From assembly GCA_002803225.1 (NCBI GenBank), contig NXFV01001545.1, forward strand, positions 25,042 through 89,041: a stretch of DNA of 64,000 nucleotides, written 5' to 3'. Position 1 is the stretch's first letter; each line of letters opens with the position of its first letter. Origin of the DNA: Gamarada debralockiae (Eukaryota; Ascomycota; Leotiomycetes; Helotiales; Hyphodiscaceae). The notes under the pieces were generated by a model. That model was given only the letters and a program-made list of their open reading frames with translations. It did not search any database and was not told the DNA's origin. The translations under genes and the position numbers were made by a program. Positions 27,623 to 39,472 of the stretch are shown here, in pieces.

Positions 27623-27915
27623 GGGGAAGTTGCATGGGGCCTATAAAGCGAATAAAAGAGCCGGTTGGGCTGGCTAGCCACTACTATCTTCTCTAGCTCG
27701 CAGGGCCACTCTCAGGGGGTAGTGCCTTAGGCTGCTACGCTATGTTCTAGTGCCCCTTTTTAATGTACAATAGCTCTTCTTTTCTTAGTCAATCGAACTG
27801 CCATTCGACAGTTATGAGTCTCGGTTTTGCGCACAGTTAAGGACTTGACAATATCGATTCCCCTACGTACTATACGTAGAGCAGGACACAGGACAGGACG
27901 CAGGATACTACAGAT
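27623..27915. other. 3' flank of katG and leader of the gag-like relic
   Basis: An aataaa hexamer at about 27651 may serve katG polyadenylation. The segment 27875-27910 has short direct repeats (caggacacaggacaggacgcagga) directly before the gag-like ORF. Confidence 0.4.
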
Positions 27916-28137
27916 ATGCCGGAGGTTATTTTAAAGACACAGGATGATTGGGACGAGTGGATCGAGTTCATTCAAGCTCTTGCGGAGGCCGTGGATATAT
28001 GGGAATACCTAGACCCAGAGCATCAGCGCACACTTCGACCGCCTGATCGGCCGACCCCAGAATCAGTCGCAGGGACCCCAGCTGTTTATTCAGTCTCCAC
28101 CGAATATAGTCGCTCTGTCCGATTTCGCTATGAATAG
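27916..28137 (+). pseudogene. Gag-like fragment of a Ty1/copia-type retrotransposon
   Basis: A 73-codon ORF reads ILKTQDDWDEWIEFIQALA followed by VDIWEYLDPEHQ. This W-x2-WI...A...W-x-Y-x-DP pattern is the usual start of fungal copia-type gag proteins, where gag normally continues for several hundred residues. Here the frame ends after 73 codons. No long terminal repeats, primer-binding site or pol domain were found nearby. It is most likely a truncated relic. Confidence 0.5.
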
Positions 28138-28373
28138 CCATAACCTTATACTTAACGCTGCTAAATGCGTCCCTCTGATTAATGTAACTGTATTTCCCAG
28201 AGCCAGGCAACTAGACAAGATTCTCTGCTTCTTCCTGTGTTAAATCAGACGATATTGTGAGGCAAAATCATGAATTTATTAATATCTAAGGAGGGAGGGT
28301 TCGCCAGAGCCCGACAGATATGTAAAGAAATCGTCACTATAGCAACTAACTAGCAGAGATCTCATCTGACATC

Positions 28374-28923
28374 CTAGAAGCTGAATCTGAACGTCCATTC
28401 ATATGGGACCTTCTTATGTATCTTCTCGTGCCCTTCGTACACTTTCACGTGATTCTGGATCAGCACCTCTTTGTCGGTGGTTCGGTCTATGAAGTATTGG
28501 GGTTCTTTGTTATGGTTGTAGGATGTCCTTGTTGATCTATGATTTGCGCGTGGACCCGGCTATGGAAGGAGACGTAGACCCAGCTGACCTTTCCTCGTGC
28601 GAGCTCGAGAAGACAACTTTCCCGCAAATGGTGTCTTCGTAGGTGTAAAAGCCGTGAGGCGGATCGAGTATAAGTTGGAAACCGTGAAATATGGCGGTGA
28701 TTGAGTTGTGCTCGGCCTGGTAGGATTGGGGACCTACAGGCTCATGCTGGGATTCTGAAAGTTCAAATGTGACGAATACTTTGGGCAAGATTGAGAAATT
28801 CCAAAGCCGTATCAAATTGCAGTAAATGGAAGACTGTTCTATTTCCGTTTCTTTTCGAAACGTGAGGTCCTTATGGTTATGCAGGATACTGCAAAAAGAA
28901 ATCTCCTTCTGCTGCTCGCCCAA
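28374..28923 (-). pseudogene. Arrestin-like (arrestin N-domain) pseudogene
   Basis: Reading the minus strand, three overlapping frames give consecutive parts of an arrestin N-domain. Frame A has FQLILDPPHGFYTYEDTICG and KVVF. Frame B continues with LARGKVSWVYVSFHSRVHAQ. Frame C has EPQYFIDRTTDKEVL and VYEGHEKIHKKVPYEWTFRF before a TAG at 28374-28376. The A-to-B change is a single-base loss near 28605, within a domain where an intron would not fit. The C part stops well before the end of an arrestin fold. Fungal proteins of this family act as cargo adaptors for ubiquitin-dependent endocytosis. This copy looks dead. Confidence 0.6.
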
Positions 28924-29946
28924 CGGGTCAAGCGTTCCGCGGCCGGTACAACATGTGTATTCGATGCAGGGGAGGGAGAGGTAAGTACGCTGAGGAATTG
29001 TGAGGGTATTGATGGTGGGAAGAGCATTTGTTGCTATAGCGTGAGTGGGTCAGTATTGGTTGTGGTCTCGAGAATGGCAGCTGATGATGTGTGATTGCAG
29101 GAACCAGTGGAAAGGGCAGATTTGAAGGGTTAGCAGGACTTTTAGCGCCGATTGGGTTTGAGGATCTATATGAGAGTATGAGAGGGCCGTTGTCGTGAGT
29201 GGTGGGGGTTCTTGATGCTGAGGAGACCAAATTTCATATCTGGCGAAATATGTTGAGTTGACACCTACATGCTCTCTGGTACGATCGAAGTGAGCATCTT
29301 GGTCGACTGCTGTATTGGGGCTCATCGATTGTGAGAAGTCCCGGAGCTGGCAAGTACGTTGAGCGACTGAAAGCCAATTATTAATTATCCAAAGAATGAC
29401 AAGAAGCTCGCATGTTCTTATCTTCATTTCAATGCCAAGTCTCGATAATCGAACTGTCGAAGGGTCAACAGATCATATATGCGCTATCATCTGTCGCGAC
29501 CAGCGGAAGTGCTAATAAAACTACCCCACCACCCGGCCTGGAATCGCGGAGCATCAAGCTACGGTGACTCTCCGAGCGCAGCTTCTCATCTCATTCTATA
29601 CATTAGCTGTTGCAAAAATCTTACGGGCGGAAGCCACTTCACCAGTCCAGTTCGGAGCTATAATCTGGAGGCGAGTGAGGTTTGAACTCTGACAGCCGAA
29701 AAGGATTCAATAGGGGAAGTGGGATGCTTCTCGGAAAAGATTGTCCCGATTCGGCCCCAGGTCTCAGAAACCGAATCATCAAGAGGCAAAGGGCGAATGC
29801 GCGAGGGCGAGGAGCGACCCGCGGAACGTGCTTGAAATTCTCTTGAGGATAACCTGGTGAGATAGCAGTTAACTTCGTTCTATTAACAATTATTACTCCT
29901 CTCCATTATCTGACAAGTTGCAGTTCACCACAGAGTTGGCATAGGT
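28924..29946. other. Gene-free interval before the SGNH hydrolase
   Basis: Short ORFs only. The region serves as the 3' flank of the minus-strand hydrolase and the 5' flank of the arrestin relic. Nothing else is recognisable. Confidence 0.5.
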
Positions 29947-31401
29947 CTATAATTTATCAAAGAAAATCGAAAGTGGAAACGCATTAGCCATCGCATGATA
30001 CCCAAGCTCATTTGGATGAAGATAGTCTCCCGAGTTGTAGAGAGGATTGAGCTGCGTCCCATTCTTAGGATCCCTCACAACGGCATCGAAGTCAATAACC
30101 TCATCAAAAACCCCACTAGTCCGAATCCATTTGTTGACGCGCTGTCGGGTCTGCTCCCTGAGCGCATTCGAGTACGCCTGAATCGTGTCGTTTGGGGCAC
30201 AAAACGGCGTGATTGTCGCTGCAAACATGGGAATTCCAAAAGTGTGGACCCGAGCCACGATTTGCTCGTATGCTTGGATGATTCGATCTCCAGTAAAGGT
30301 TTGGTTTGCTGGTGTTGGATCTGCAACCCCAATGTCGTTTACGCCTTCGAAAATCATTGCATATTTGACTCCGGATTGCGCGAGCACATCACGATCGATA
30401 CGACCGAGGGCGTTGGGGCCGAGACCGTCGTACAATATGCGGTTTCCTCCGGCAGCCTGATTCAGAACCGCGATATTTGAGGTTGGCCCGTAGTTTTGCA
30501 TTCTTGTAAGGACGAGATCCGGCCAACTAGAAATCGTAAGTTGTGCTTGCAAAGAGGGTAATCGAAGTACGCACCGGTCATTTCCGTTTGTGTCACTTTC
30601 TCGGCCGTCAGTAATGCTGTCTCCAACAATGGCGAACGAAGAATACTGCTGAGGAACTAGAGCCTCCACCGCACTGAGGAAGAACCTGAGACACGAGTTA
30701 GCGACGTGACGTGATTATACTGAAAGAACCACCCACCAGTGCGCAGCACTCTGCGTCGAAGGATCAGTCATATTTGCCGCAAGAACATAATTTCCGAATG
30801 AGAACCACGAAGTCGTACGACTTCCGGGATGGGAGGTGATGTAGTTGCTTTGTTGTCCATTCGCCAGATACATTGTGACTACGAGCATCGACTGCGGCTT
30901 GATCGCAAAGTTGATTGGATCTGAAACAGCAAGTGCTCCATTGGGTATTGTGAACGATGTATTACCGCTAAAAGTGACGGTTTTGAGAGTCTGGGGTTGA
31001 ATGGCACTTGCGCCAGCTGCTCCTTGGTATGGAAGGGCAACCGTGACTGCGGTGATAGGGAGGTCGTTTAGCCCGAATGCATTGGAAATTCGGATTCGGA
31101 TCGTGCTTGCCCCAATGGACATGTGAAGAGTTTGGCGAATGGTTGAATTGAAGAATACTTCTTCGGTCTCGTTCTGCGACAGGTCGACATGATCAGCGAA
31201 GGCATATCACAAGAGGGTGACTAGAGGACTTACAAAAGGTGGAGGAGGTAAATTTGTAAATTCTGTGAGCTGCGGCATGGAAACCCATGTATCTACCCAG
31301 TGGAGGTTTGGATCCCATCCAAGGGTCGCTGTGCGAGGGCGAAGCTCAGCGCTGGCGAGCTGGAGGACTAACACCAGGAATGACAACACCTGCGACATCA
31401 T
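29947..31401 (-). CDS. Secreted SGNH/GDSL-family hydrolase
   Basis: complement(join(29947..30526,30575..30685,30737..31173,31234..31401)) gives 431 aa; the introns are 60, 51 and 48 bp. The start MMSQVLSFLVLVLQLASA is a signal peptide. An N-terminal beta-rich region (about residues 25-200) precedes the SGNH domain. Its blocks are GDSITDG with catalytic S225, GGNR (oxyanion loop), EGVNDIG, and DYLHPNELGY with D406 and H409 completing the triad. Proteins of this layout are secreted fungal esterases, often active on acetylated plant polysaccharides; the substrate here is not known. The exon junctions restore conserved words such as AHWFFLSAVEA and NGNDRWPDL, so the model is firm. Confidence 0.92.
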
Positions 31402-33401
31402 CTTGCTGGGATCTGAGAGACTGCCTGAAGTTCAAGCTTGAGTGGTGTCTTCCGCCAAGATTCAATTGGAATTTTCACGATCTTATAGTAGTTCCAAAGC
31501 TTGAATTAGCTTTGCGGGCGAGTACGATGACATCGCAGATTAGTTATCTGCTCTGATATTTTCAGGCTAATTCCAAGCTCATGTCGTGTATGCATAGAGA
31601 CACTATGCCCTGAAAATTACCACCACGAACAATGGCTCTCGAAGTGAAATTTAAATTGAATGGAAAAGAGGTTTCTCCGGCTGTTCGTTGAACCTGACTT
31701 GATTGGGCGGAAACTCCCCGCACCGATGGTCAACCCCTCATTACTCTTTTATCCTGGCTTTGGCCTATTTTACACCAGCTAACCAATTATTGTTCCTTGC
31801 AGAATATATAAATATGCTATTGTGAAGCGGTCGGATGGGTGGCTGAACCAGTACGGCGGCAGTCAATTAGCCTAAATCATACTCCACACGGCAGTATTAT
31901 GAGGGGTACGTCAGGCTAGTCGATGAATCTTGTTTGTTTGAGATCCGAAGAGAACAGATGAGGACTGTAAAGCCAGAGAATATACCCAATAACAGCCGCA
32001 GCGGAAAATTTTGAGGGCGAAGGGACCATGTCGTGAGCGACTTGCCAGAGACCGAATTGATATGGAGCAAGTCTGACGATGGATGAGAAGCTTAGCACAC
32101 TATGCCAAGGATCCGAACATGTCTAGTAATATTAAGGGGATAAAGAACAGATAGGGAGAGTCCAAACCAGAGTATCTAAGTCGACGATTCACCTGCCGAG
32201 TCAAACGTCGTTGATGAGTGATCCTAGATCTAGCCTCTACCGTCAGCCATTCGAAAGGGGCCCGTCCAGTACGTAGACTGATTCCGCAGGATTGTCACCA
32301 GCCCTGCAATTCTTCGCAGTAGACTTTGTTGTTTAAGATGAACCTCATACAGCCGCGGCGCGTGCCTCGTCCTCACTGAGGCACATCGTCGAAGCAACGA
32401 GTTTCCACTCAGTATGGCTGTTAGCTACCAGTTGCAAATCGTAGCCGCGGGATGTGCCGTCCTCCTACTTCCTCCTTGTTCATTGCATGTATATTTCAGT
32501 GTCTGCGGCGTGGAGTGCTGAGCACCCGTGGTGCAATTCGCGGAATCGTAGACAGTAGATTTGAGAGGGCACCAGCCATCCTCGCCACCAACGTGAATCG
32601 CAGTCGGCAGCAGTTGTGCGATCGATATTCGATGTCGGAGAAATGCCTTCTTCGAGAGAAGCTTAATCCAAATACAATGGTCTGAAAAGACTCCTCTACC
32701 ACATCCTCCTTCTCTCCTATCAACACTGCCGTTGTTTTACAACTCTGCGACGAGGCTTCAGTCCTTGGCTGCAATTATCTCCCATCCAATTTGACCTATT
32801 TTGCATCATTTCTGCGAGCCTGCAGACTCTGCTACCAACCACGAGTCTTCTCGTCGAGTCGCGTTTCCACTGTGCTGATCCAACGCGGTCTCATCTGTGG
32901 ACATTCGGGTGCTGATCGTGGGTCGACGACAAGAAACAGACTGATTGTAGAATGGTAGAAACCTGCGTTGGCCCCCGTCTTAGCCACAAGCTTGTGACTT
33001 TCGGCCCCACCACTCCAAAATAATTAAGCTTATTTCCTGACATCTCCCATCAATCTCCAGGACGATCATTTATTCTCCGGGTTATTCTCTATTAACTTCC
33101 TCTCTAAACTTTTACTTATTTTATTCTTGTGCTGTCGTACTCTAAACCTTTATGCTCGTTGTACATTACAAAATACCTTCAAAACACCATGTACGCAAGC
33201 GCTTAACAGGGGACAGCCCGCCAATCTTTCCCCGTCATGGCTAGTCCTCCATCACACCTTCCTGCTCCCCAATGACGATACCATCCTTCATCGTCGGCCT
33301 GTCCGTCTTGACATACATCTCATTCAAAAGACCGCGATTTACTTCGATACAGCTTTATCGATGAGTAGCGAAATCCGTTCATTGTTCATCCGCAGCATAA
33401 A
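31402..33401. other. Two-kilobase intergenic region
   Basis: The region lies between divergent genes (SGNH hydrolase on minus, MFS transporter on plus). Several short ORFs show no domain. A small perfect hairpin, gtgcctc...gaggcac, sits near 32362-32384. No RNA gene was recognised. Confidence 0.45.
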
Positions 33402-35296
33402 ATGGCGAAGTCAGACTCAGCTCCTCTGTCCATGATGACAAGTGATGATTCTACGTCACGAACTGAGAATATAAACACGGTTGCCAAAACGACTGTCACG
33501 AGTGATGACAACGAATCCAAGGAGGAAGAGACGACGCTGCCTGCTCTTGACGAGGCTGCTGCAATTCCTAAAGGAACAATTGATCCTGTCTACGAGGCGA
33601 AAGCCCGAGTCTTGAACCATGCTGTTTGTACCCCCAAGTTCCCACATGTGACAGTGCACTGAGGCCTAAATAGATCCAAGAGATTGGTATGGGATGGTAT
33701 CAATGGCAGCTCTTCATCGTCGTCGGCTTCGGGTGGGCAAATGACAATCTTTGGCCTATCGTCACGTCCCTCATCTGTAAGTTATCCGCTGTATCATTAT
33801 CTTTCTCGCTGACACTACCAGTCACTCCAATCACCAACGAGTTCTCACCATCACGCCCTCCCCTTCTCTCGTTGGCTCAAAACATCGGCCTCCTAGCTGG
33901 TGCTATGTTCTGGGGATTCGGCTGCGACATCTTCGGTCGAAAATGGGGCTTCAACTTGACACTAGGTATTACCGCTGTCTTTGGTCTCATCGCAGCCGGA
34001 TCCCCAAACTTCGCAGCGATCGGTTGTTTTGCCGCCTTGTGGAGTTTTGGGGTTGGTGGCAATCTCCCAGTTGACTCAGCAGTGTTTCTCGAATTTCTCC
34101 CAGGCTCGCATCAATACCTCCTCACGGTTTTGTCCGTGGACTGGGCCATTGCTCAAGTAGTAGCCACCTTGATCGCTTGGCCAATTCTGGGAAATCTCAC
34201 CTGCCAAGAGGACACCGTCTGTCACCGGGCCGATAACATGGGATGGAGATATTTCGTTATTGCTATGGGTGGAATCTCCATGGTTGAGTTCTTTATTCGC
34301 TTTGCGCTTTTCACGATTTACGAGTCTCCGAAATATCTAATGGGGAAAGGACGTGATGAGGATGCAGTCAGGATTGTACATGAAGTTGCTAGGAGAAATG
34401 GGAAGTCATCTGATCGTGAGTCACCCTTGCGTCGAGGACTTCAGAGGCCTCTGACTTGAAGCAGTAACCATCGAGAACCTCCAAGCTTGCGATCCTCTCG
34501 GAACTGGCACACAAACGGATGCAGCAGCAGCACTGAAGCGCAAACTCGAGAAGCTGAATCTGACACACGTTCGCGCACTCTTCGCAAGCAAGAAGCTAGC
34601 TTTCAGCACGTCAATGATCATGACTGTATGGGGATTGATCGGTATGTCTGATCCAAACCCAGTCCCTTTCCCTCCCTCCTACTAACCACATCCCTCTCCA
34701 GGTCTCGGATTCCCCCTCTACAACGCCTTCCTCCCCTATATCCAAGCCACTCGCGGCGCCAAGTTCCATGATGGCAGCACCTACATAACGTACCGCAACT
34801 CACTTATAATTGCCGTACTCGGTGTCCCTGGGGCCTTACTTGGCGGCTTTTTAGTCGAAATCCCTCGCTTCGGCCGCAAAGGCGCTTTGGCAGTGTCCAC
34901 GATCTTGACTGGGGTGTTCTTATATGCCACGACGACGGCGAAAACAAGCAATGCTCTTCTGGGTTGGAACTGCGCCTATAATTTCTTCGCAAATATTATG
35001 TACGCAGTCCTCTATGCGTACACGCCCGAGATCTTTCCCACTAAAGATAGAGGGACGGGGAATGCGTTGACGGCCAGCACTAACAGGATTTTTGGGATTA
35101 TGGCAGTAAGTTCTCATCCATTTATCTACTCGCTTCAACAGCTACAGAGTATTGACGAATACGATAGCCCATTATCGCGATGTTTGCAAATCTGCAGACT
35201 GCAGCACCAGTGTACACTAGCGGTGCCTTGTTCATCGCTGCCGGGCTGTTGGTCGTTTTCCTTCCTTTCGAGCCACAAGGGAAAGCAAGTTTATAG
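33402..35296 (+). CDS. MFS transporter, SV2/sugar-transporter-like
   Basis: join(33402..33623,33674..33776,33822..34415,34465..34641,34702..35105,35168..35296) gives 542 aa. After an acidic cytosolic N terminus, the characteristic AIQEIGMGWYQWQLF block appears across the first exon junction. Twelve spans follow, with the MFS signature DIFGRKWGF after helix 2 and, in the second half, EIPRFGRKGAL and YTPEIFPTKDRGTGNA. This pattern is that of fungal SV2-related MFS permeases; the substrate is unknown. Intron 2 is 45 bp, a multiple of three without a stop, so its retention would add 15 residues. The gene converges on the next MFS gene, with 116 bp between the two stops. Confidence 0.9.
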
Positions 35297-35412
35297 TTCT
35301 CTCCTCACATCATACAAATAGCGACAATGATCGCAATATTTCTAAATATACATTCTATATCTATCAAAATATTGCATCCTAAAAATTCACGCCTTCCAAT
35401 GATGTTCCAGAC

Positions 35413-36901
35413 TCACGCTACCGCTTTCAATCTTGGCCCGGTCTTCGAAACCCTTGCAGCAACCATACACGCCGCTCCCAATGCAACCACGGCACCACAG
35501 AAATAAATCGCGGCATCAAAGCTCGACTGCTTGATCAGTTGCCCAGCGACTGGTGTACCGATTAGAAGTCCCAGTCCGCCCAGCGCGACACACATGCCAA
35601 TCCTGGTTCCCACGACTCCCATACTCGGTGATAGTGTGACCAAAACGGTGGGTGGAATCGACACGAATGATCCGGAGAAGAATCCGTACAGTATGCAGAA
35701 AATTATTAGCCCGCCGGTGGAGTGAATTCCAACCCATCCAAATCCCAAAATAGAAGTCGCGAGTGTGCCAGGTATGATGATGTTTAGTGGTCCCGTCCTG
35801 TCGGCGATGAAGTTGGGAATGATGCGTCCGAATATGGAAGCCGCATTCAAAATACTCAGCATGTAAAATGCGAGATTCTCGGTCATGATCTATTCGCTGT
35901 CAGCAAGTGCTCTGTGCTCTTAATATCGTCCGGTTTTCTGGCAAAACATACCTTTTCCTCAATAGCGTAACTCTGCACATAAAAGAACGGAATATACAAC
36001 CCCATGAAACCAAAGAACATGCCCAACGTGAAGAACGTAAAAGGCGCTTCTTTGAAAGCTGGAAGGTCCCAGAGAGCTCTCTTTTGTGCGGGAAGGATGC
36101 GCGTCCGCATCACGGATAAGGAGACGGCGAGAGTGCCGAGCATGATGAAAGCGAGCACCCTCGTCGCCCATCCAAACCCAATCTGCGGCTGCAACTTATG
36201 GAACAAAATCGGGTACAGCACTCCCCCCAGACTGCTCCCTGCGGCCGCTATCCCCGTGGCAAAAGCTTTCTTCGTCGAGAAATAAGTGCTCACGATAGCG
36301 ACGGAAGGCACGAAGAGGCAGCCGCAGCCTACACCTACGCAAACGGCTTGCGCAAGCATGACTTGCCAGTAAGAGGTGCAGATGGATGTCATCATCATGC
36401 CGAAAACGATGAGGAAGGATCCGGTTGAGATGAGAGCACGGAAATAGCCTGCATCGTAGAGGGGGCCAGTTGCGATGGACACAAGGAGGAGGAGGTACGC
36501 TTGGATGGAGCCGATCCAGGATATGTTTGAGGGGGATTCAGGAAGAGACGCTGAGTAGTAGGTTTGGTAGACGCCGAAGGTATTGACTATTCCCCTGGGT
36601 ATTGTTAATCACCAAATACACATCGCTACCCACTGAGCAGGGAATGAGAGGAGGAAATGGTGAAACACGTGCTATACACGTGACGTCGAGAGAGGAGTAG
36701 AACGAACCAAGAATTAAAGAACAAGAGAAAGCTCCCTAGAACCTGCAACCAAGCCTTAAACCCTCCATTCGGGATCTCATGATTCTGATCTTTAGGTACT
36801 ATGGATGGTAGCTCTTCCCTCGCTTCTTCCTCGTCTTTTCCCTGTGATGTCCAGACTGTATGGTTGGAGGAGTTCTCGCCTTCGATGGATTCGTTCCCCA
36901 T
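35413..36901 (-). CDS. MFS transporter, monocarboxylate-transporter (MCT) type
   Basis: complement(join(35413..35889,35952..36594,36708..36901)) gives 437 aa. The N terminus is hydrophilic, then IPNGGFKAWLQVLGSFLLFF leads across intron 1 into NTFGVYQTYY, the hallmark of fungal MCT-like permeases. About eleven to twelve spans follow, with SIQAYLLLLV, GSSLGGVLYPILF and FGRIIPNFIADR as further family blocks. Such proteins are placed in the plasma membrane; many fungal members lack proven monocarboxylate transport. All junctions keep phase. It is tail-to-tail with an unrelated MFS subfamily gene. Confidence 0.9.
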
Positions 36902-38564
36902 TTTTTGATTTGGTGAGGGGTTCCCTGCTTTTAGGCGCCTCCCGCTGCGTGAGACCTAACAAACGAACCACAAAGTTTATACTGTAAGATTTTAAGGACA
37001 GGTGACAAGCAAATCCGACAGGGACAAGGAGCTCGAGGGGAGCTTCATGGATAATATACCTCCAGAAGAAAATAGTATTTACAATGCAGAACAGAATTCG
37101 TAGATAGCGTCCAAAGGAAAGTCGAAATGTATTTGTAAGGCAACAAGGCAAGAACGGATATTCGGCATCTAGGTGAGTTCTACCCCCCAATGAGCGAGGA
37201 TGAAGCGGCAGGGGGATTCGCCCTATTGGTAATTTTTGCGGCCATCATTTTCTTAAACGGGGCATTTTTCCTCTACGAGAAAGAGTTTGCGAGGGAATGT
37301 GAAGGAAAGAAAAGGGTCATATTACGCCGCTTTCATCAAAAATGTGGTTGAAAAGGCGGGACGAGCATGTGAGCCGCAAGAGACGATGGTGGAACTGTGC
37401 TAGGCTTGGTCAGCAAGTTCTGGCTTTGTCGGACCTATCGACCAATTTGACTCCCGAATTTCACGGTTAAAGAGTCGAATCTGATGCTTAAGTGAGTCAG
37501 TCGTGCTTCGACCTGGATGGAAGGCCTAACGTGAGTGGAGACCTTCGAGTTCTGAGCTGCTTCAGCGTTCACGACTTTGGGACTTTGTCGTGGAAGGAGT
37601 CCGATTGATTCTGTGACTCTGTAAGGACTCCTCGCATGCGCTGCATAAAAAGTTGCCAAAAAATGAACAGATTTATTATCATGTGTGCTATTGTCGTTAC
37701 CATAAATTTTTTTTTTTTTTTTTTGGTTGTCTTTCGGTTTTGTCAGAACGAGGTTTGGCCGTCATTCTGTTCACAGAGCATTTCGAGGAGCATTTCACAA
37801 TACAGGTAGAGTAGTATTGTGGTCTTTCTGCTAATGGTAGAGATGTTGAGCGAGCTTGTGGAACCTCGTTCCACGCAACCTATTCAATGCCTGACCGGTA
37901 AAGATCACATTCGGTCTCAAAGAATCTGCGGGGAAGGACTAGTCGACGTGTTGGAGCTTAGTATTTTCTTTTTCACCCACGGATGCAAAATTTTCCAATA
38001 GGCTATAGTTTCTGCCAAGTAAGATGTGCCCTTGGAAGTTTTGGGCACAATTAAGGTCCTTGTGGTTACTGCGCCCTATGACAGTATGACTGCTTCGGTA
38101 TGAGTCACCAACACAGTGTCTCATCACCGTAGTTTTAAAGATTTGTCATCGAAGCTGGATGTAAGAGGAAGAATAACTTCATCCGGGCTCCGATTATGAG
38201 TTCCACGGTCTTGCTGGATAATATGAGACTGCGAATGGAGCTCTCACCCAGCAAGTCCGTTAGCATTTTCCCATTCTCTCGTTACACGACCGAGGCGTCA
38301 TCGTTTCTTGACTAATTCACCCTAGTTGTTTAATTGTCGCCTTCAGGACCTCTGAGCATCACCGAAGTATTTCTTTGAAGAAGAATCTGCCCCAGCAGTC
38401 ACATGAACTTTGCTCAATGAAAGGCCAGGCTTCGATGTATGCGAAGTCTACCAACACGAAGAACCGAAGAGCAAGCTACGCCATACCAACCCGCCTTGTC
38501 ATACCAGAGCAGGTCGATTCCCCTCGTTGAGAGCATCTGGACATCCCATGTGTCCCTGACATCT
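36902..38564. other. Gene-free interval with an 18-T tract
   Basis: No coding frame with support. A homopolymer of 18 T lies at about 37707-37724. The region is the 5' flank of the MCT-type gene and the 3' flank of the next minus-strand gene. Confidence 0.5.
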
Positions 38565-39472
38565 TTACAACATGTCCACATCCATGGCACCTCCCATCTC
38601 GCCTTGGACCTGCTCTCCACATCCATTTGTAGGAACTTCCTGTCCACTGGGTGCAGCCAACGTCTTATCCACCAATGCGAGCACAAACTCCAGCATTTCC
38701 CTTGACACAGCATCCGGCGTCGGGCTAGCCTTCTCCCACGCGGATTCCTCTGTTGCCTTTTTGCCCGAAAGTATGACACCGTTGTAGTGAATTCCGAAGC
38801 AGTAGGGGCTGCCATAAAGCTTTTCTACAATTCCTTTCAGACTCTCCTCAACTGTTCTCTTGTGACCTTCGGCGATGAGTCGGAGGGTTGTCTGTCGAGC
38901 TTCGGCCTGTAGAAGAATCTGTACTCTGTCCAAAAGAAAGACATTGGATTGGGTACTTACGATAAATATGGTAACGATTGGCGTAAGGTCTCCAACTTCC
39001 GGGCCAATGAGCGACATCAACTTCTCAGCAGCCTTTGACTCCATGGCCGTACGAACGTGCCAGCCACCAGGATGATGGCGACCCTTCTTACGGCGTGACA
39101 GAGTTGCAGGGATGATGGGATCAATTGGGGCGCTTGGGAGGGCCAGAGAATCGGCATTGGCGGGCTCAGGCTTCTCCATCTGGGAACTCCTCTATGTTCA
39201 GCAGATGGCTCCATCATTTCCAAAATGTCGGTAACTTACTCATTGGACTTGCGCTTGGTCTTAGCTCTCTTCTTATCAAGCTTATTTTTCTCCTTCATAT
39301 CCGCAATCAATCCTCCATATCCTTCTTCATCGTCGCTGGGACCGTTGATGACCTCGATGAAGCCATCATTGGGTTCGCAGAAACGTGCGTTACTCGATGA
39401 TTCGCTCATCCGGTGTCGAAGCTGGGGCAAGTCTAGCTCGTCCATCTCTTGGGGCTCGGTCCATGGCGCCAT
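38565..39472 (-). CDS. Conserved-looking basic protein of unknown function
   Basis: complement(join(38565..38918,38961..39189,39240..39472)) gives 271 aa. The start MAPWTEPQEMDELDLPQ is the first ATG that leads into an uninterrupted frame. Exon 1 has an acidic stretch (GPSDDEEGYGG) and a lysine/arginine-rich segment (NKLDKKRAKTKRKS) that could be a nuclear localisation signal. The second half is helical, with AEARQTTLRLIAEGHKRTVE and LYGSPYCFGIHYNG. Intron 1 uses GTAAGT and an ATAGAG acceptor. Intron 2 is only 42 bp, a multiple of three and open, so it might instead be coding. I do not recognise the family. Confidence 0.65.
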
